Positions 34,842 through 44,222 of a stretch of 64,000 nt of DNA are shown here, piece by piece. The notes beneath the pieces were generated by a model. The model was not told where the DNA came from and did not search any database. It saw only the letters and a list, made by a program, of their open reading frames with translations. Each line of letters opens with the position of its first letter. The stretch's first letter is position 1. Where the stretch lies: the NCBI RefSeq assembly GCF_002211285.1, contig NZ_LOKX01000015.1:1-64000 (forward strand), given 5' to 3'. This DNA is from Rhizobium sp. R635. Its GTDB lineage: Bacteria; Pseudomonadota; Alphaproteobacteria; Rhizobiales; Rhizobiaceae. The translations under genes were made by a program, and so were the position numbers.

Positions 34842-34864
34842 GCTTTGCTTCTAAGCGATCTGCC

Positions 34865-35437
34865 TCAGGCCGCGGTGACGACCGAGCGCGCTGCCTTCAG
34901 CGCATTGCCCCACCAGATGAGCTGGTCGAGCTGGTTCTTGGCCGCCTCGTTGAGGTGCGGGTAGTCGCTGAGGCTCTTGCCTTCCTTGAGCACGCTCAGA
35001 TATTCGCTGAAGGCGATGTGGACGCCCGTTTTCACGGAAGCGGCAGCCATTTCCACGAAAATCAGCCTCAGATGCTCGACGGCGCGCGCACCGCCGACGC
35101 CGCCGTAACCGACGAAGGCGACCGGCTTGTGGATGAATTCACCGAGATCGATGGCATTCTTCAGGACAGCGGTCGGTGCGTGGTTATATTCGGCGGCGGT
35201 GAGGATATAGCCGTCGAATTCGCGCAGTTTCTTTTTCCAGCGCTCGGCCGTCTCATTCTCCGCTTCCGTCGCGCGCGCTTCGCCGAAGAACGGCAGCGGA
35301 TAATCGCGAAGATCCAGCACCTCGACGGCAAGCTCGGACCGCTCTCCGGCAAGGCCGGCGATCCATTGGGCGGGATGATCGGCAAAGCGGCCGATACGCG
35401 TGCTTCCGACGATGACGGCGATTTTCAACTGGCTCAT
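34865..35437 (-). CDS. NADPH-dependent FMN reductase family protein
   Basis: A 190-residue flavodoxin-like protein. KIAVIVGSTRIGRFADHPAQWI at the N-terminus binds the FMN phosphate, and AAEYNHAPTAVLKNAIDLGEFIHKPVAFVGYGGVGGARAVEHLR is the typical central motif (P-x-Y-N style loop, GYGG). Family members include azoreductase, chromate reductase and arsenic-resistance ArsH relatives; the substrate here is unknown. Start: ATG 35437 after CAGGAAAGAA. Confidence 0.9.
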   Translation of the reverse strand: MSQLKIAVIVGSTRIGRFADHPAQWIAGLAGERSELAVEVLDLRDYPLPFFGEARATEAENETAERWKKKLREFDGYILTAAEYNHAPTAVLKNAIDLGEFIHKPVAFVGYGGVGGARAVEHLRLIFVEMAAASVKTGVHIAFSEYLSVLKEGKSLSDYPHLNEAAKNQLDQLIWWGNALKAARSVVTAA

Positions 35438-35664
35438 GGGGTTCTTTCCTGTTGAATGGCGAGGTCGCTGGAGCGCCGCGTCCGACAGGGCACGCCATGG
35501 ACGCTCCTTGAACAGCGTATAATCCTTTGGAGTTAGACGCCGGAGTTGTTTTTAGGAAAGAAGCGCCGTGCCCGGCAAGCCGGAAATACCGCGGAAAGCT
35601 TGAAAGTCCCTCATTCCGATCGGCCGATTGCACACAATCGAGTGATCGCGGCAAAAGAGGGTGA

Positions 35665-35695
35665 GCTGCCGGAGCGTGATTTCCGCTCCGGCAGC
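35665..35695 (-). terminator. Hairpin after pyc, probable terminator
   Basis: GCTGCCGGAGC (35665-35675) and GCTCCGGCAGC (35685-35695) form an 11-bp stem eight bases past the pyc stop. On the minus strand it is followed by TCACCCTCTTTT, a weak T tail. Confidence 0.65.
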
Positions 35696-35703
35696 CAAGC
35701 TGT

Positions 35704-38700
35704 TTACCCGCCGTAGACGACGAGCAGATCCTTGGCGTCGATCTGGTCACCGGCTTTCACCAGCACTTCGGCAATGGTTCCGTCCTTTTCCGCATGGATC
35801 GCGGTCTCCATCTTCATCGCCTCGATGGAGACGAGCACGTCACCGGCACTGACGGCCTGGCCTGAAGAGACGAAGACACGGCTGATGACGCCGGGCATCG
35901 GCGCGCCGACATGGGCGGCATTGCCGGGTTCGGCCTTACGGCGCACGGCCGCACCCGTCGCCCCATGCGCCCGGTCCGGCACCTTGATGCGGCGCGGCTG
36001 GCCGTTGAGCTCGAAGAAGACGGTGACCATGCCTTGGCTGTCGGTAGCGCTCATCGCCTGGTTGACGATGACGAGCGTCTTGCCCTTCTCGATATCGGCA
36101 AACAGCTCCTCGCCGTCCGCCAGCCCATAGAAATAGGCGGGCGTCGGCAGCACCGAGACCGGGCCGTAAGTATCGGAGGCAAGTGCGAAGTCGGTGAAGA
36201 CCTTCGGATACATCAGGTAGGAGGCGAATTCGAAGTCGCTGACCTCGCGCTCCAGCTTGGTCTCGATCACCTTGCGCTCGGCATCGAGATCGGCTTCCTT
36301 CAACAGCGAACCCGGACGCACCGTATAGGGCTTGTCGCCCTTCAGCGCCTTCTTCTGCAGCGCCTCCGGCCATCCCGACGGCGGCTGGCCGAGATCGCCC
36401 TTCAGCATCGAGACCACCGATTCCGGGAAGGAGACTTCGCGGTCCGGGCTGACCACGTCGGCGACAGTGAGATCCTGGGAGACCATCATCAGCGCCATGT
36501 CGCCGACCACCTTGGAGGACGGCGTCACCTTGACGATGTCACCGAACATCTGGTTGGCGTCGGCATAGGCCTGCGCCACCTGATGCCAGCGGGTCTCCAA
36601 ACCCAGCGAACGGGCCTGCTCCTTGAGGTTGGTGAACTGGCCGCCCGGCATTTCGTGGAGATAGACTTCCGAGGCCGGACCCTTGAGGTCGCTTTCGAAG
36701 GCGGCATACTGGTTGCGCGCCGCTTCCCAATAGAAGGAGATGCGGCGGATCCATTCCGGATCGAGGCCCGGATCACGCTCGGAACCGGAGAGCGCCTCGA
36801 CGATCGAGCCGAGACAGGGCTGCGAGGTATTGCCGGAGAGCGCATCCATCGCCGCATCGACGGCATCCACACCGGCTTCGACCGCGGCAAGAACGGTCGC
36901 CGCCGCAATGCCTGAAGTATCATGCGTGTGGAAATGGATCGGCAGGCCGGTCGCCTCGCGCAGCGCCTTGAACAGCACCTTCGCTGCCGCAGGCTTGAGC
37001 AGACCCGCCATGTCTTTCACAGCGATGATATGGGCACCGGCCTTTTCCAGTTCGACGGCAAGGTCGGTGTAGTATTTGAGATCGTATTTCGGGCGAGCCG
37101 AATTGAGGATATCGCCGGTATAGCAGATCGCCGCCTCGCAGAGCTTGTTCTCCTCGGCGATGGCATCCATCGACACCCGCATGTTCTCGACCCAGTTCAG
37201 GCAGTCGAAGACGCGGAAGAGATCGATGCCGCCACGGGCCGCCTGGCGGACGAAGTATTTGACGACATTATCGGGATAGTTGGTGTAGCCGACACCGTTG
37301 GCGCCGCGCAGCAGCATCTGCAGCAGCAGGTTCGGCGCGCTTTCGCGAATCAGCGCCAGCCGTTCCCACGGATCTTCCGTCAGGAAGCGCATCGAAACGT
37401 CGAAGGTGGCGCCGCCCCAGCATTCGAGCGACAAGAGGTTCGGCAGCGCATGCGCATAGGTGCCGGCGATGCGGGCGATGTCATAGGTGCGCATGCGGGT
37501 GGCGAGCAGCGACTGGTGGCCGTCGCGCATCGTCGTGTCGGTCAGGAGCACGCGCTTCTCGTTGCGCATCCACTCGCCGAACTTCTGCGGGCCGAGCGTG
37601 TCGAGCAGCTGCTTGGTGCCGTCCTTGACGCCATTGCCGTTGCTGTAGGGCACCACCGGCTTGGCGGCATTCTCCAGCGGCTTCGGCCTGTCCTTGGCCT
37701 CGGGATGGCCGTTGACGGTGACGTCGGCGAGATAGGTGAGCAGCTTCGTCGCGCGGTCCTGACGCTTGACCTGCTGGAAGAGCTCCGGCGTCGTGTCGAT
37801 GAAGCGGGTCGTGTAGCTGTTGTCACGGAACTTCTGGTGGCCGATGATCGCTTCGAGGAAGGTTAGGTTGGTGGCCACACCGCGGATGCGGAATTCGCGC
37901 AGCGCCCGATCCATACGGCTGATGGCCTCGGACGGGTTAGGCGCCCAGGCCGTCACCTTGACCAGCAGCGGATCGTAATAGCGGGTGATGATGGCGCCGG
38001 AATAGGACGTGCCGCCGTCCAGACGGATGCCGAAACCGGAAGCCGAGCGGTAGGCGGTGATGCGGCCGTAATCCGGAATGAAGTTGTGTTCCGGATCTTC
38101 GGTGGTGATACGGCACTGCAGCGCATGGCCGTTGAGGCGGATGTCGGCCTGGGCCGGAACGCCCGATTCCGGCGTGCCGATCGCATAGCCGTCGAGGATA
38201 TGGATCTGCGCCTTGACGATATCGATGCCGGTGACGACTTCTGTCACCGTATGCTCGACCTGGATGCGCGGATTGACTTCGATGAAGTAGAATTTGCCGG
38301 TATCGGCATCCATCAGATATTCGACGGTGCCGGCGCCGATATAGTTCGTCGCCTGCGCGATCTTCAGCGAATAGCCGGCAAGCTCCTGGCGCTGCGCTTC
38401 CGTCAGATAAGGAGCCGGCGCGCGCTCGACGACCTTCTGGTTGCGGCGCTGGATGGAGCAGTCGCGCTCGAAGAGATGCACGACGTTGCCGTGCGTGTCG
38501 CCGAGGATCTGGCTTTCGACATGGCGGGCGCGCTCGACGAGCTTTTCCAGATAGACCTCGTCCTTGCCGAAGGCGGCCATCGCCTCGCGCTTGGCCTCGG
38601 TCACCTCACGGGCGAGATCCTTCGGGTCGCGGATGGCGCGCATGCCGCGGCCGCCGCCACCCCAGGAGGCCTTCAGCATGACGGGATAACCGATCTCTTC

Positions 38701-39168
38701 GGCCATCTTAGCCACCGCGGCCATATCGTCCGGCAGCGGCTCGGTCGCCGGCACCACAGGCACGCCGACCGAGATCGCCAGGTTGCGCGCGGCCACCTTG
38801 TTGCCGAGCTGGCGCATCGTATCGCCCTTCGGGCCGATGAAGATGATGCCGGCCTTGTTGCAGGCATCGACGAATTCGGGGCTTTCCGACAAGAGGCCGT
38901 AGCCCGGATGGATGGCATCGGCGCCGGAAAGCTTGGCGACGCGGATCACTTCGTCGATCGACAGATAGCTTTCGATCGGCCCGAGATCGCGCGCAAGATG
39001 CGGGCCGCGGCCGACCTGATAGCTCTCGTCCGCCTTGAAGCGGTGCAGCGCCAGCTTGTCTTCCTCCGCCCAGATCGCCACCGTTTTTATTCCAAGCTCG
39101 TTGGCCGCGCGAAACACGCGGATGGCAATTTCAGAGCGGTTGGCAACGAGTATCTTGGATATGGGCAA
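35704..39168 (-). CDS. pyc: Pyruvate carboxylase
   Basis: A 1,154-residue biotin enzyme that carboxylates pyruvate to oxaloacetate. It has an N-terminal biotin carboxylase domain (ILVANRSEIAIRVFRAANELG; KASWGGGGRGMR ATP-grasp loop; EVNPRIQVEHTVTE), a central carboxyltransferase domain (DTTMRDGHQSLLATRMRT; IHFHTHDTSG), and a C-terminal biotinyl domain with EAMKMETA. The start is TTG at 39168, with GGAGGA seven bases upstream; this puts the biotinyl lysine at residue 1119, the position I recall for the R. etli enzyme. The ATG further up (39198) lacks an RBS. Single gene with a hairpin after it. Confidence 0.96.
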   Translation of the reverse strand: MPISKILVANRSEIAIRVFRAANELGIKTVAIWAEEDKLALHRFKADESYQVGRGPHLARDLGPIESYLSIDEVIRVAKLSGADAIHPGYGLLSESPEFVDACNKAGIIFIGPKGDTMRQLGNKVAARNLAISVGVPVVPATEPLPDDMAAVAKMAEEIGYPVMLKASWGGGGRGMRAIRDPKDLAREVTEAKREAMAAFGKDEVYLEKLVERARHVESQILGDTHGNVVHLFERDCSIQRRNQKVVERAPAPYLTEAQRQELAGYSLKIAQATNYIGAGTVEYLMDADTGKFYFIEVNPRIQVEHTVTEVVTGIDIVKAQIHILDGYAIGTPESGVPAQADIRLNGHALQCRITTEDPEHNFIPDYGRITAYRSASGFGIRLDGGTSYSGAIITRYYDPLLVKVTAWAPNPSEAISRMDRALREFRIRGVATNLTFLEAIIGHQKFRDNSYTTRFIDTTPELFQQVKRQDRATKLLTYLADVTVNGHPEAKDRPKPLENAAKPVVPYSNGNGVKDGTKQLLDTLGPQKFGEWMRNEKRVLLTDTTMRDGHQSLLATRMRTYDIARIAGTYAHALPNLLSLECWGGATFDVSMRFLTEDPWERLALIRESAPNLLLQMLLRGANGVGYTNYPDNVVKYFVRQAARGGIDLFRVFDCLNWVENMRVSMDAIAEENKLCEAAICYTGDILNSARPKYDLKYYTDLAVELEKAGAHIIAVKDMAGLLKPAAAKVLFKALREATGLPIHFHTHDTSGIAAATVLAAVEAGVDAVDAAMDALSGNTSQPCLGSIVEALSGSERDPGLDPEWIRRISFYWEAARNQYAAFESDLKGPASEVYLHEMPGGQFTNLKEQARSLGLETRWHQVAQAYADANQMFGDIVKVTPSSKVVGDMALMMVSQDLTVADVVSPDREVSFPESVVSMLKGDLGQPPSGWPEALQKKALKGDKPYTVRPGSLLKEADLDAERKVIETKLEREVSDFEFASYLMYPKVFTDFALASDTYGPVSVLPTPAYFYGLADGEELFADIEKGKTLVIVNQAMSATDSQGMVTVFFELNGQPRRIKVPDRAHGATGAAVRRKAEPGNAAHVGAPMPGVISRVFVSSGQAVSAGDVLVSIEAMKMETAIHAEKDGTIAEVLVKAGDQIDAKDLLVVYGG

Positions 39169-39341
39169 AACGGTTCCTCCACGTTCAGACGCGGGCATGC
39201 TGCACCCGCGAAGAAAATTCTTAACTTCTTGTCACGGGAAGTTCAATTTCTCTTGCGACTGCGAAATGCACTTTCTCGCCATGCCAATATACGCCGCATT
39301 GAGAATACATAGCAGCGTCGGTGCGACACAGACCTGGAAAG

Positions 39342-40082
39342 CTAGCTTATCAGGCCATGGCGGAAGGCGAGCGCCACCGCCTGCTGCCTGTTTTTCGCTT
39401 TCAGCTTATCCTGCAGGCCGTTCATGTACCAGTCGACGGTATGGTTCGAGATCTTCAGCAATTTGCTGATCTCCATCGAGGTCATGCCTTCGGCGAGATA
39501 ACGCAGGATTTCCATCTCGCGTCGCGTCAGCGGCGTCTCGGCCGGCAGCATCGTTTCCAGCGCCTGCGCCTCGCCCTTCAATTCGAGCAGCCGCCAGAAC
39601 GTCTTGCGCGCCACCGCCTCGAACAGCGAGAGCTCCACGGGTGACAGCTCGACCGGCTTGCCGCTGATGTTGAGGCTGCCCAAAATGCCGTTGCGCCCGT
39701 GAACCGGAAAGATATAGCCGTCCTCCAGCCCGTGGCCGAAGGCGTCGACCATCATCTGCTCCATGCGGCGCTCATGCGCATCCTTGCGAAACGCAGCCAT
39801 GCTCTGCCGCCAGCGGAAGGGCCGCTGGGCATGAGTGAGGTAGCGCACCAGCGGGTCGATCAGCACATATTTTTTCGCGGCGTAGATCTGGGGCCAGTGC
39901 TCGGGCCAGGAGCCGGCGAGCGCCGCGGTCCAGGGCTCGGGCTTCTGCTGGGAATGGCGCGCCAGGCTGTAATATTCAAAGCCGCAGCCGCGGATCACCT
40001 GCTCCAGTTCACTGACGAGGGCCGCGGGATTCGAGCATTCCTCCAGGATGACAAGCAATTGAATCAACGAATTAATATTCAC
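39342..40082 (-). CDS. expR: LuxR-family quorum-sensing regulator ExpR (LuxR solo)
   Basis: A 246-residue regulator with an N-terminal acyl-homoserine-lactone domain that keeps the key ligand residues by TraR comparison (Trp63, Tyr67, Asp76, Pro77, Trp91, Gly122) and a C-terminal GerE-type helix-turn-helix (LTRREMEILRYLAEGMTSMEISKLLKISNHTVDWYMNGLQDKLKAKNR). No luxI-type synthase lies in the window. The order pyc - expR - ndvA is the same as in S. meliloti, which fixes the name. ExpR controls exopolysaccharide and motility in rhizobia. The start codon is GTG at 40082. It is divergent from ndvA. Confidence 0.9.
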   Translation of the reverse strand: MNINSLIQLLVILEECSNPAALVSELEQVIRGCGFEYYSLARHSQQKPEPWTAALAGSWPEHWPQIYAAKKYVLIDPLVRYLTHAQRPFRWRQSMAAFRKDAHERRMEQMMVDAFGHGLEDGYIFPVHGRNGILGSLNISGKPVELSPVELSLFEAVARKTFWRLLELKGEAQALETMLPAETPLTRREMEILRYLAEGMTSMEISKLLKISNHTVDWYMNGLQDKLKAKNRQQAVALAFRHGLIS

Positions 40083-40213
40083 ACAAATGCCCCTTGCGAG
40101 GCCGTCGGCGGCTTTCGGATTGTCGCGAAACGGTCTTCTTCAAAAAATGCAGTCTCTAATTTAATGCTGCGCTAAATGTTTATTAAAATGCAAGCGCAAA
40201 TTGTCGCTGCATA

Positions 40214-40226
40214 TACCGCAGCGGTA
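40214..40226. promoter_or_regulatory. Palindrome TACCGC-A-GCGGTA in the expR-ndvA intergenic region
   Basis: A perfect 6+6 inverted repeat in the 301-base divergent gap (40083-40383), near its middle. It could be an operator for either gene. I see no clear lux-box of the TraR or LasR type and no other gene in the gap. Confidence 0.35.
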
Positions 40227-40383
40227 ATTTTCGCGCCACAGCCATCTCGTCGCATCCTGCGATAGTACGAAAGTGTTAATCCCCTGTGGGCTGAACCCTG
40301 AATGCTCCGTTAATCGTCGGTTCAGGTAACCTTTTGTAGCATCGCACCATCCCCGTTCTTCGCAGATGCACAAGAGGTTAGAC

Positions 40384-42147
40384 GTGTCGCTTTTCAAGGT
40401 CTATGCAAGGGCTCTGCGCTATCTTGGCGCCTATAAGTTCCGCGTATCCCTGGTCGTTCTCGCAAACATCGTTTTGGCGACCATTACGATTGCAGAGCCG
40501 ATCCTGTTCGGTCGCATCATCGATGCGATTTCGGGCAAGGGTGAGGTCAAGCCCATCCTCTTCATGTGGGCAGGCTTTGCCGTGTTCAACACCATTGCCT
40601 TCGTGCTGGTGGCCCGCGAGGCCGACAGGCTCGCCCACGGGCGGCGTGCGACGCTGCTGACGGAAGCCTTCGGCCGCATTATTTCCATGCCGCTTGCCTG
40701 GCACCATCAGCGCGGCACGTCCAACGCGCTGCACACGCTGCTGCGCGCCTGCGAGACGCTGTTCGGCCTCTGGCTTGAATTCATGCGCAACCACCTCTCG
40801 ACGGTCATCGCGCTTGCGCTTCTGGTGCCGACCGCGATGTCGATGGACCTGCGGCTTTCCGCCGTGCTCATGGTGCTCGGCATTGCCTACTGGCTGATCG
40901 GCCGCGTCGTCATGAGCCGCACCAAGGATGGTCAGGCATCGGTCGAGAACCACTACCATACCGTCTTTTCGCATGTCAGCGACTCGATCAGCAACGTGTC
41001 CGTCCTGCACAGCTACAACCGCATCGAGGCTGAAACCAGGGCGCTGAAATCCTTCGCCGACCGCCTGCTCGAAGCCCAGTATCCGGTGCTCGACTGGTGG
41101 GCGATCGCCAGTGCGCTGAACCGCATGGCCTCGACCATCGCCATGATGGTGGTCCTGATCATCGGCACGATGCTCGTTCAGGCCGGCCAATTGCGCGTCG
41201 GTGACGTCATTGCCTTCATCGGCTTCGCCAACCTGCTGATCGGCCGCCTCGACCTGATGCGCCAGTTCGCCACGCAGATTTTCGAAGCCCGCTCCAAGCT
41301 CGTCGATTTCTATGCGCTGGAAGACTCGGTGCGTGACCGCGAAGAGCCGGCCGGCAACGGCGAGATCAAGGACGTCAAGGGTGCGGTCGAGTTCCGCGAC
41401 GTATCCTTCGGCTTCGGCAACAGCTCGCAGGGCCTGCACAACGTCTCCTTCTCGGTCAAGGCAGGCCAGACGGTCGCGATCGTCGGCCCGACCGGCGCCG
41501 GCAAGACGACGCTCGTCAACCTGCTGCAGCGCGTTTACGACCCGCAGGGCGGCCATATCTTCGTCGACGGCACCGACATCACCAAGGTGACCCGCAAGTC
41601 GTTGCGCCGCCACATCGCCACCGTCTTCCAGGATGCAGGCCTGCTGAACCGCTCGATCAGCGACAATATCCGCCTCGGCCGCGAGGGCGCCAGCGAAGAG
41701 GAAATGCGCCGTGCGGCCGAAGCCGCAGCCGCAGCCGACTTCATCGAGACCCGCGAGGACCGCTACGATACCCATGTCGGCGAACGCGGCAACAAACTCT
41801 CCGGCGGCGAGCGCCAGCGCATCGCGATCGCCCGCGCCATCCTCAAGGACGCGCCGATCCTGGTGCTCGACGAGGCGACTTCGGCGCTCGACGTCGAGAC
41901 CGAAGCCCGCGTCAAGGCCGCAATCGACAACCTGCGCCAGAACCGCACCACCTTCATCATCGCCCACCGCCTGTCGACGGTCCGCGAAGCCGATATGGTG
42001 CTCTTCCTGGACAACGGCCGCGTCGCCGAACAGGGCAGCTTCGACGAACTCAGCCACAGCAACGGCCGCTTCGCCGCCCTGCTGCGCGCCAGCGGCATCC
42101 TAACGGACGAAGAGGTCCGCAAGGCCCACGCGACCGAAGCCGCCTGA
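40384..42147 (+). CDS. ndvA: Cyclic beta-1,2-glucan exporter NdvA (ABC permease/ATPase)
   Basis: A 587-residue half-transporter: six spans in the N-terminal half, then an ABC domain with Walker A GPTGAGKTT (about residue 365), signature LSGGERQRIAIARAIL, Walker B ILVLDEATSALDVE and switch His AHRLSTV. It moves cyclic beta-1,2-glucan from cytoplasm to periplasm and is needed for nodule invasion in rhizobia (ChvA in Agrobacterium). The start is GTG at 40384 with AGAGG upstream, giving the family N-terminus SLFKVYARALRYL. It is divergent from expR, and a strong terminator follows. ndvB lies 2 kb away on the other strand. Confidence 0.95.
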   Translation: MSLFKVYARALRYLGAYKFRVSLVVLANIVLATITIAEPILFGRIIDAISGKGEVKPILFMWAGFAVFNTIAFVLVAREADRLAHGRRATLLTEAFGRIISMPLAWHHQRGTSNALHTLLRACETLFGLWLEFMRNHLSTVIALALLVPTAMSMDLRLSAVLMVLGIAYWLIGRVVMSRTKDGQASVENHYHTVFSHVSDSISNVSVLHSYNRIEAETRALKSFADRLLEAQYPVLDWWAIASALNRMASTIAMMVVLIIGTMLVQAGQLRVGDVIAFIGFANLLIGRLDLMRQFATQIFEARSKLVDFYALEDSVRDREEPAGNGEIKDVKGAVEFRDVSFGFGNSSQGLHNVSFSVKAGQTVAIVGPTGAGKTTLVNLLQRVYDPQGGHIFVDGTDITKVTRKSLRRHIATVFQDAGLLNRSISDNIRLGREGASEEEMRRAAEAAAAADFIETREDRYDTHVGERGNKLSGGERQRIAIARAILKDAPILVLDEATSALDVETEARVKAAIDNLRQNRTTFIIAHRLSTVREADMVLFLDNGRVAEQGSFDELSHSNGRFAALLRASGILTDEEVRKAHATEAA

Positions 42148-42166
42148 TAAGTTCGGGTTTTACGAC

Positions 42167-42200
42167 AAAGGCCGGAAGGAGCGATCCTTCCGGCCTTTTT
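42167..42200 (+). terminator. Intrinsic terminator of ndvA
   Basis: AAAGGCCGGAAGGA (42167-42180), loop GCGA, TCCTTCCGGCCTTT (42185-42198), then TT. A 14-bp perfect stem 19 bases past the stop. Confidence 0.93.
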
Positions 42201-42361
42201 GTTTGGCGACGTTCATGCGCCGTGGTTTAGGACTTTGCTTCCTCTCAAAACCGCTGCGGCCGATATTCATTGGCCATACGGCAGCTGCAAGCCATGGCTG
42301 ATTGATCCGACCGCCGTTCTTCCCTAACCTCCTGCTGTGCCCAAACATAGGGGAAAAACCC

Positions 42362-42712
42362 ATGAAGGTCCTGCGCATCATCGCCAACATCGAGGCGCCC
42401 GACATCACGCCGGCCCGGCGCTTCTATCAGGATATTCTCGGTCTCCAGGTGATGATGAATCACGGCTGGATTACGACGTTCGGCGCCGACAGGCCGATGA
42501 CCGTCCAGGTGAGCGTCGCCAGTCAAGGCGGTTCCGGAACCTCGGTGCCCGATCTCTCTATCGAGGTCGATGACCTCGACGCCGCTTTCGAGGCGTTTAC
42601 CGCCGCCGGCTTTCCGATCGAATACGGACCGGCCGACGAACCCTGGGGCGTCAGGCGTTTCTATGTGCGCGATCCGTTCGGCAAGCTGGTGAATATTCTC
42701 GCGCATACATAA
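42362..42712 (+). CDS. VOC-superfamily protein (glyoxalase/bleomycin-resistance type)
   Basis: A 116-residue protein with the vicinal-oxygen-chelate fold pattern: IEAPDITPARRFYQDILGLQV near the N-terminus, then VPDLSIEVDDLDAAFEAFTAAGFPIEYGPADEPWGVRRFYVRDPFGKLVNIL, where the final DPFG-K-VNIL strand is diagnostic. Start: ATG 42362 after AGGGGAAAAACC. It sits between ndvA and opgC; no link to glucan metabolism is evident. Substrate unknown. Confidence 0.85.
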   Translation: MKVLRIIANIEAPDITPARRFYQDILGLQVMMNHGWITTFGADRPMTVQVSVASQGGSGTSVPDLSIEVDDLDAAFEAFTAAGFPIEYGPADEPWGVRRFYVRDPFGKLVNILAHT

Positions 42713-42755
42713 AGAGCCGGCATCCATCGGTTCGGTTTGTTGACAAGGTCTCCTT

Positions 42756-42836
42756 CGTTATGCTCGGCCTTGTGCCGAGCATCTGACCACTGCAATTGCT
42801 TGACAGGAAAACATTGGCACAAGGCCGAGGATGACG
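42756..42836. repeat. Palindromic intergenic repeat element between the VOC gene and opgC
   Basis: The arm CGTTATGCTCGGCCTTGTGC (42756-42775) and its near-complement GCACAAGGCCGAGGATGACG (42817-42836) match at 18 of 20 positions, with a 41-base centre; the first arm also folds alone (ATGCTCGGC / GCCGAGCAT). Elements of this type (short palindromes ending in GCTCGG...CCGAG) are common between genes in rhizobia. It lies in the 172-base convergent gap and may end both transcripts. Confidence 0.65.
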
Positions 42837-42884
42837 TCGCGGGTTTTGCGGCGGTTTGTCAGCAGCAAGGAACCAACCCGATCT

Positions 42885-44123
42885 CTATTTCCGATCGGTG
42901 CGGCGATAGACATTTGCCGTTCCGCCGACGCGGACGGGAACGGGTATCGTGGCCGGCTCCGTGACGAGTTTGCCTTTGACCTTGCCCTGCTGCCGCTTGT
43001 GCTCGAGATAATAAGCATAGGCGAATTGCGTGCCGATCCCGGCTACGACGAAGAGCGGGCCGACCAACGGGTCCTTGTTGGTGATGTAGAGCACCACCTG
43101 ACCGATCATGGCGAGGATCGTGCCGGCGACGAAGATGTTCAGCGAATGGCGGCCGAGGATCGTCAGCGGATGGTCCGCGGGACGGCGCAGGATGCGCGAA
43201 AGCGCCGGAATGCTGATGACGAGATAGGTCAGCGCCAGCACGTGCAGCAGCCGCGGCAGGGACAGGAAGGTCTTGTCGAAGCCGGTGATGACAGTCGGCA
43301 GGCCGAGAGCCGCCAGCGAATTGCCGAAAACCCAGAGATGGCCCGTCACCCAGACGAAGGACAGCACGACGTAGCCGCTAGCGGCCGCAAACAGCAGCGG
43401 ATGGCGTGGAATCGTGCCGCCGCGCTTGATATGCAGGATCGCGACGATGCCGATCGTGAACAGGAACTGCCAGGAGAGCGGATTGAGGAACCAGTAGCCC
43501 TCGATCAGCATGTTATGCGGCGCCACCTCATAGATGCCGGCGAGCAGCCAGACCGTGCCCGAGACGGCGAGCGCCAGCAGCGGGCTGCGCGCATTGAGGA
43601 GCAGGATGATCGGCACCATCAGCAGCAATGCGCCGTACATCGGCAGGATATTGTTGTAGCCGATCTGGTGGCCGAGCAGCAGCAGCGCCGGAATGCCTTC
43701 CTTCAGGTTCATCAGAACCGCCAGGATATTGATTTCGACGAGCAGCCCCGGCCGATGGAACAGCCAGGCGCCTGAGATGAAGAGCGCCAACGTCATGAAG
43801 GTCGTGATCATATGGGCGAGGTAGAGCGTGAAGGCGCGCCTCACCGCCTTGATCGCCATCTTGAGCCGGTTGCCAGGTTCGAAGCGGGAGCCATAGGCGA
43901 GGCCGACGGCGATGCCTGAGATCAGCACGAAGGCTTCGGCGGCATCCGAGAAACCGAAATTCTTCGTCGTCACATATTCGAAAATCTGCCCGGGAACATG
44001 ATTGATGAAGATCATGATCAAGGCCAGTCCGCGCAGCACATCAAGCCGTGTATCGCGCCCTGGCGCAGCGGCGGATAGGGAACTGCGCTCGGCGCCGAGA
44101 GCTTCGGTCAGCGTGCTTGCCAT
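42885..44123 (-). CDS. opgC: OpgC-type membrane acyltransferase, predicted cyclic-glucan succinyltransferase
   Basis: A 412-residue inner-membrane protein with about ten spans. RLDVLRGLALIMIFINHVPGQIFEYVTTKNFGFSDAAEAFVLISGIAVGLAYG is the OpgC signature (R-x-D-x-L-R-G, H and S-x-A-E-x-F). OpgC proteins add succinyl groups to osmoregulated periplasmic glucans. It lies directly downstream of ndvB (100-base gap) on the same strand, so its likely target is the cyclic beta-1,2-glucan. Start: ATG 44123 after CAGGAGCGAC. Confidence 0.88.
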   Translation of the reverse strand: MASTLTEALGAERSSLSAAAPGRDTRLDVLRGLALIMIFINHVPGQIFEYVTTKNFGFSDAAEAFVLISGIAVGLAYGSRFEPGNRLKMAIKAVRRAFTLYLAHMITTFMTLALFISGAWLFHRPGLLVEINILAVLMNLKEGIPALLLLGHQIGYNNILPMYGALLLMVPIILLLNARSPLLALAVSGTVWLLAGIYEVAPHNMLIEGYWFLNPLSWQFLFTIGIVAILHIKRGGTIPRHPLLFAAASGYVVLSFVWVTGHLWVFGNSLAALGLPTVITGFDKTFLSLPRLLHVLALTYLVISIPALSRILRRPADHPLTILGRHSLNIFVAGTILAMIGQVVLYITNKDPLVGPLFVVAGIGTQFAYAYYLEHKRQQGKVKGKLVTEPATIPVPVRVGGTANVYRRTDRK

Positions 44124-44222
44124 AAGGTCGCTCCTGTTGTCCGATTGCAAACGCGACAACGGCCAAAAGGGTTCCCTTTTGGCCGCTCGCGAATCGCCGT
44201 TTTTTTCAGCGTTGAGAAACGC

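Noticed and set aside
35253..35750. 165-codon minus-strand frame between pyc and the FMN reductase
   Set aside because: It overlaps the reductase in another frame and has no homology or RBS.
40161..40397. 78-codon minus-strand frame between expR and ndvA
   Set aside because: No ribosome-binding site or known domain, and it overlaps the start of ndvA.
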